Under the pieces are notes generated by a model. The model worked only from the letters and a program-made list of their open reading frames with translations, was not told where the DNA came from and searched no databases. From assembly GCA_022826925.1 (NCBI GenBank), contig JAJDTX010000070.1, positions 1 to 64,000 on the forward strand: 64,000 nt of DNA, in the 5' to 3' direction. Made by a program: the position numbers and the translations under genes. Of the stretch, positions 59,949 to 64,000 are shown piece after piece; the stretch's first letter is position 1; every line of letters starts with the position of its first letter. The DNA is from Bryobacterales bacterium (GTDB lineage: Bacteria > Acidobacteriota > Terriglobia > Bryobacterales > UBA6623).

Positions 59949-61805
59949 ATGGCCGGAATCGTCGGATACGCGGGGCGCAAGCAGGCGGCCTCAGTCATAC
60001 TCGACGGTCTCCGGAGGCTCGAATACGGCGGCTACGACTCGGCCGGGCTCGCCATCGGATCGGCCAAGGGCGTGCAGTCGCGCCACACGACCGGCACTTT
60101 GCGCAATTTGGAGACCGCGGTCCGGCTCGATCCGGTTCGCGGCACGTTCGGCGTGGGGCACACCAGTTGGATCGCGCGACACCTCGCGCGACCGTCGCCA
60201 GCGGCGGCTGCCAAGCTGTCCAAGCGGGGCATTCTGGTCGCCGTTTCCGGCGAGCCCGGCAACCTCGACGCTCTTTGGGAGCGTCTGCCGGACGGCGCCG
60301 CGCGCAGGGAAGCCACCAGCACGCCCGAAGCCCTGGCGCTGCTGATTCGCAGCAACCGCAGGAAGGGCGACTCGCTCGAAGAAGCCGTCCGTCGCTCGAT
60401 CGTCGACATCGAGGGCATCTGCGCCATCGCGGCCATCGCCACCGACGAGCCCGGCAAGGTCGTGGCGGCCCGGCTGGGCCAGCCCACGCTGATCGGCCTG
60501 GGCAAGCAGGAGAACTTCATCGCCTCTGACAAGCCCGCCATCCTGCACAGGACCCGCGACATGATTCAGCTCGAGGACGGCGATATCGCGGTCGTGACTT
60601 CCCGCGGGGTGCAGATGATGGACTCGGACGGCAGTCGCCTGTCGCGCTCGGTGCATCACGTCCTGTGGGATCCGCTGATGGCCGAGAAGGGCGGCTACAA
60701 GCACTTCGTGCTGAAAGAGATCTTCGAGCAGCCGCGAGCCATCCGCGACACTGCCCTGGGCCGCTTGGACGAAGAGACCGGCAACGTGGTGCTCGACGAG
60801 CTGGGCGTGACCCTGCGCGAATTGCGGGCGGTGCGCCACTTGAACGTGATCGGTTCGGGCAGCTCGTGGCACGCAGGGTTGATCGCCAAGAACATCGTCG
60901 AGCACCTGGCGCGCGTGCCCGTGAACGTTGAGTTCGGCAGCGAGTTCCGCTACAGCGATCCAGTCATCGACGACCGGGTGCTCTCTCTGGTCGTGAGCAA
61001 GTCGGGCGAGACCGCGGACACCTTGGCCGCGCAACAGCTGGCACACGAGCTGGGCTCGAAGACCATCGCCATCTGCAACTCCATCGATTCGACGATGGCC
61101 CACAACGCCCGCGGGGCGATTCACACCCACGCCGGCCCGGAACTGGCGGCCGTTTCGACCAAGGCCTTCAGCGCACAGCTGACAGCGCTTTACCTGTTCG
61201 CGATGTATCTGGGCCAAGCCCGCGGCAGGCTCTCCGGCGAAGCGTCGCGACAATGCGCGCGCGACCTGCTGGAACTGCCCAGCAAGGTCGAGTCAGCTCT
61301 CGAACTGGCACCGGATTGCGAGCGGGTGGCGCGCCAGCTGGCGCACACGAACAAGGTCCTCTACCTCGGGCGCGGCATCCACTACCCGATCGCGCTCGAG
61401 GCGGCCCGCATGCTCAAGGAACTGTCGCTCATCCAGGCCGACGCCTGCGCGGCCGGGGAAATGCGCCACGGCCCCACGGCGCTGGTCGACTCCGACATGG
61501 TCGTAGTGGTGCTCGCCACCGTGGACCAGAGCTCTCCCTCCAGCCGCCTGCGCTACGAAAAGACACTCTCGCAGGTGCGAGAAGTGACGGCACGCCACGG
61601 GCGGGCGATCTGCATCGCGAACGAGGATGACGCTCGCATCGCGCAATACGCCCACGAAGTTATCCGCGTTCCGGCCATGCGCGAGCCGCTGCAGTCGGCA
61701 GTCTCGCACATCCCCCTGCAACTGCTGGCTTACTACACGGCCGTGCTGCGGGGTCGCGACGTGGACCAGCCACGCGACCTAGGTCGCAGCATCACTGCCG
61801 ACTGA
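59949..61805 (+). CDS. glmS: GlmS-family protein with inactivated glutaminase domain and changed isomerase lysine
   Basis: This 618-residue protein has the full layout of glucosamine-6-phosphate synthase: an N-terminal glutamine-amidotransferase domain (1-230) and two SIS sugar-isomerase domains (about 285-600). The SIS motifs are good: GSGSSWHAG, SKSGETADT, ELAAVSTKAFSAQ, GEMRHGPTALVD and RGRDVDQPRDLG. However, the catalytic Cys after the start Met is Ala (MAGIVGYAG). The glutamine-binding residues are also gone: HTRW is HTSW, the HNG loop is VSGEPGN, and the SDTE-type Asp is lost. The C-terminal lysine that forms the Schiff base with fructose 6-phosphate (E. coli K603, KSVTVE) is Arg in RSITAD. 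It is unlikely to be a normal glutamine-using GlmS. It may use ammonia, act on another sugar phosphate, or be regulatory. It follows purS by 14 bp. Confidence 0.87.
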   Translation: MAGIVGYAGRKQAASVILDGLRRLEYGGYDSAGLAIGSAKGVQSRHTTGTLRNLETAVRLDPVRGTFGVGHTSWIARHLARPSPAAAAKLSKRGILVAVSGEPGNLDALWERLPDGAARREATSTPEALALLIRSNRRKGDSLEEAVRRSIVDIEGICAIAAIATDEPGKVVAARLGQPTLIGLGKQENFIASDKPAILHRTRDMIQLEDGDIAVVTSRGVQMMDSDGSRLSRSVHHVLWDPLMAEKGGYKHFVLKEIFEQPRAIRDTALGRLDEETGNVVLDELGVTLRELRAVRHLNVIGSGSSWHAGLIAKNIVEHLARVPVNVEFGSEFRYSDPVIDDRVLSLVVSKSGETADTLAAQQLAHELGSKTIAICNSIDSTMAHNARGAIHTHAGPELAAVSTKAFSAQLTALYLFAMYLGQARGRLSGEASRQCARDLLELPSKVESALELAPDCERVARQLAHTNKVLYLGRGIHYPIALEAARMLKELSLIQADACAAGEMRHGPTALVDSDMVVVVLATVDQSSPSSRLRYEKTLSQVREVTARHGRAICIANEDDARIAQYAHEVIRVPAMREPLQSAVSHIPLQLLAYYTAVLRGRDVDQPRDLGRSITAD

Positions 61806-61821
61806 GCGCGGGCTAGACCGC

Positions 61822-62844
<1,023 letters not shown>

Positions 62845-62898
62845 GGCTGACGTCCCTCCATGAGGCCGGGCAGAACTGGGGTCTGGCTGGGCACGTTC

Positions 62899-62928
62899 AG
62901 TATAGCCCTGTTTGAAATTCTGTGCCCA
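62899..62928 (-). promoter_or_regulatory. Predicted promoter of the M48 protease gene
   Basis: On the minus strand TGGGCA (62928-62923), an 18-base spacer and TATACT (62904-62899) form a fair promoter, giving a leader of about 50 bases to the GTG at 62844, with GGAGGG as the ribosome binding site. Confidence 0.4.
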
Positions 62929-62986
62929 GCTACACCTTAAACTAAGCGGAATTGAGCGGGCGGTGGCTCTGGCCGCTCCGGCAACC

Positions 62987-64000
62987 ATGGACACGACGAC
63001 CATTCGAGCGCATTTCCCTGTCACCGGGAAATACGCATATTTCAACAACGCCGCCATCGGACCGCTGTCGAGGCCGGCTGCCCTGGCGATGCAGGGTCAG
63101 ATCGAATCCGCTCTCGCGAGCGGCGTGCACGGCTACGGCGCCTGGACCGAGGAATACGCCGGGCTGCGCGTGGAGACCGCTGCCATGCTCGGCTGCTCTC
63201 CAGACGAGGTTGCGATCACCAAGAACACCTCCGAGGGGCTCTGCGCGATCGCCAACGGGCTCGACTGGCGCAGCGGCGACATCGTGGTCGGGCTTGACAG
63301 CGACTTCCCGGCCAACTACGTGCCCTGGCGCGAATTGCAGCAGCGCCGCGGGGTGCGCTTCCGCAGCCTGGAGCTGCGCCGCGGCCTGCTGGATCTGGAA
63401 GACTTGGACCAAGCCTGCCGCGGCGCGCGGCTGGCCGCTCTCAGCTACGTCCATTTCCTGACCGGCTTTCGCTGGGACCTAGAGGCGGTCGGGGAGATCT
63501 GCCGCCGCCGCAACTGCCTGCTCGTGCTGGACGCCGTGCAAGGCATGGGCGCATTGCCGATCGACGTCAGGGCTTGCGGCGTCCATGCGCTAGCGGCATC
63601 CGCCCACAAATGGCTGGTCGGGCCGGAAGGCTGCGGCGTGCTGTATGTCGACCGCGACCTCATGCCGCAGGTCGAACCCGTCGAGTTTGGCTGGGCAAGC
63701 CTGGAGGGGTTCGAGGAATACCGCCACGACGGCGGCCTCCAACCGGATGCTCGCCGGTACGAATGCGGAACGTTGAACTCGGCGGGCTGCGCCGGACTGC
63801 GCGCATCGATCGCGCTGTTGAATCGCATCGGCCCGGACTTCGCCGCGCGCCATGTCCACGCCTTGGCCGAGCAGCTGCTCTCGGGTGCGCTAGAGAAGGG
63901 CTACGAGGCTGCTGCCGAGCGGACCTACGCAAGCGGCTCGGGGATCGTGTCGTTGCGCAAGCGCGGCTTGGACTCCGCCGCGGCCGTCCGAGCCCTGCTG
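62987..64000 (+). CDS. Class V aminotransferase (cysteine desulfurase-like fold), 3' end beyond the window
   Basis: This PLP enzyme runs from the ATG at 62987 through the right edge without a stop, showing about 338 residues. The start MDTTTIRAHFPVTGKYAYFN, the phosphate loop KNTSEGLCAIANGL, the Asp that pairs with the cofactor (LLVLDAVQGMG) and the PLP lysine in SAHKWLVGPEG are in family order. Relatives include SufS/CsdA, isopenicillin-N epimerase-like and kynureninase-like enzymes; no desulfurase Cys loop can be judged because the C-terminus is missing. It diverges from the M48 gene. The reaction is undetermined. Confidence 0.9.
   Translation, partial: MDTTTIRAHFPVTGKYAYFNNAAIGPLSRPAALAMQGQIESALASGVHGYGAWTEEYAGLRVETAAMLGCSPDEVAITKNTSEGLCAIANGLDWRSGDIVVGLDSDFPANYVPWRELQQRRGVRFRSLELRRGLLDLEDLDQACRGARLAALSYVHFLTGFRWDLEAVGEICRRRNCLLVLDAVQGMGALPIDVRACGVHALAASAHKWLVGPEGCGVLYVDRDLMPQVEPVEFGWASLEGFEEYRHDGGLQPDARRYECGTLNSAGCAGLRASIALLNRIGPDFAARHVHALAEQLLSGALEKGYEAAAERTYASGSGIVSLRKRGLDSAAAVRALL

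Overview
The window is 64 kb of high-GC, gene-dense bacterial chromosome, most likely from a member of the Acidobacteriota (a Solibacter/Bryobacter-type or related uncultured lineage; the class is inferred). The pointers are a VWFA-related protein of the type known mainly from Acidobacteria, two Oar-like TonB receptors with an N-terminal carboxypeptidase-regulatory domain, a paired DUF1592/DUF1552 secreted module, a DUF5916 outer-membrane protein, and several sulfatases. I see no rRNA, tRNA, CRISPR, prophage or insertion sequence.

Layout. 0-5 kb (minus): an EF-hand protein, a DUF1552 protein and a DUF1592 c-type cytochrome-like protein. 5-11 kb (plus): an NHL propeller, a DUF5916 barrel protein, a sulfatase and an exonuclease III-like protein that has lost most catalytic residues. 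11-18 kb (plus): a compact coxSLMDEG-type molybdenum hydroxylase operon of the form II (AYRGAGR) type. 18-25 kb: a cupin protein, an ABC ATPase without a permease, a VWFA-related protein, CvpA, a methyltransferase and a TPR protein. 23.5-27.3 kb: a GH2 glycosidase lipoprotein and a convergent sulfatase.

27.6-37.3 kb (minus) is the most unusual region. One tightly packed transcription unit encodes a seven-helix membrane protein, a MotA/TolQ/ExbB channel, a DUF2149 protein that resembles ExbD, a CobN-like chelatase anchored in the membrane at both ends, an Oar-like TonB receptor and a PQQ-type propeller. I read it as a proton-motive-force-coupled system that handles metallo-tetrapyrroles outside the cytoplasm, analogous to HmuS-type loci.

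37.5-51 kb holds single genes: a PqiC-type lipoprotein, a zinc-ribbon protein, a creatininase-family amidohydrolase with an MFS transporter, speA, an oxalate-CoA-ligase-like enzyme, pyrF, a serine hydrolase, a sulfatase with a C-terminal HEAT-like part, nrdR, a BNR-repeat lipoprotein and a hydrolase remnant. 51-54.4 kb is a second Oar-like receptor with a structured leader. 55-59.5 kb is the conserved rpmH-rnpA-yidD-yidC-khpB-mnmE block, often found near the replication origin, with rpmH and rnpA overlapping. 59.7-64 kb has purS, a GlmS-family protein lacking its glutaminase nucleophile and its Schiff-base lysine, an M48 protease and a class V aminotransferase cut by the window edge.

Many start codons lie only 5-12 bases after a TAnnnT or TGnTAnnnT element, which suggests that leaderless or very short-leader transcripts are common in this organism.
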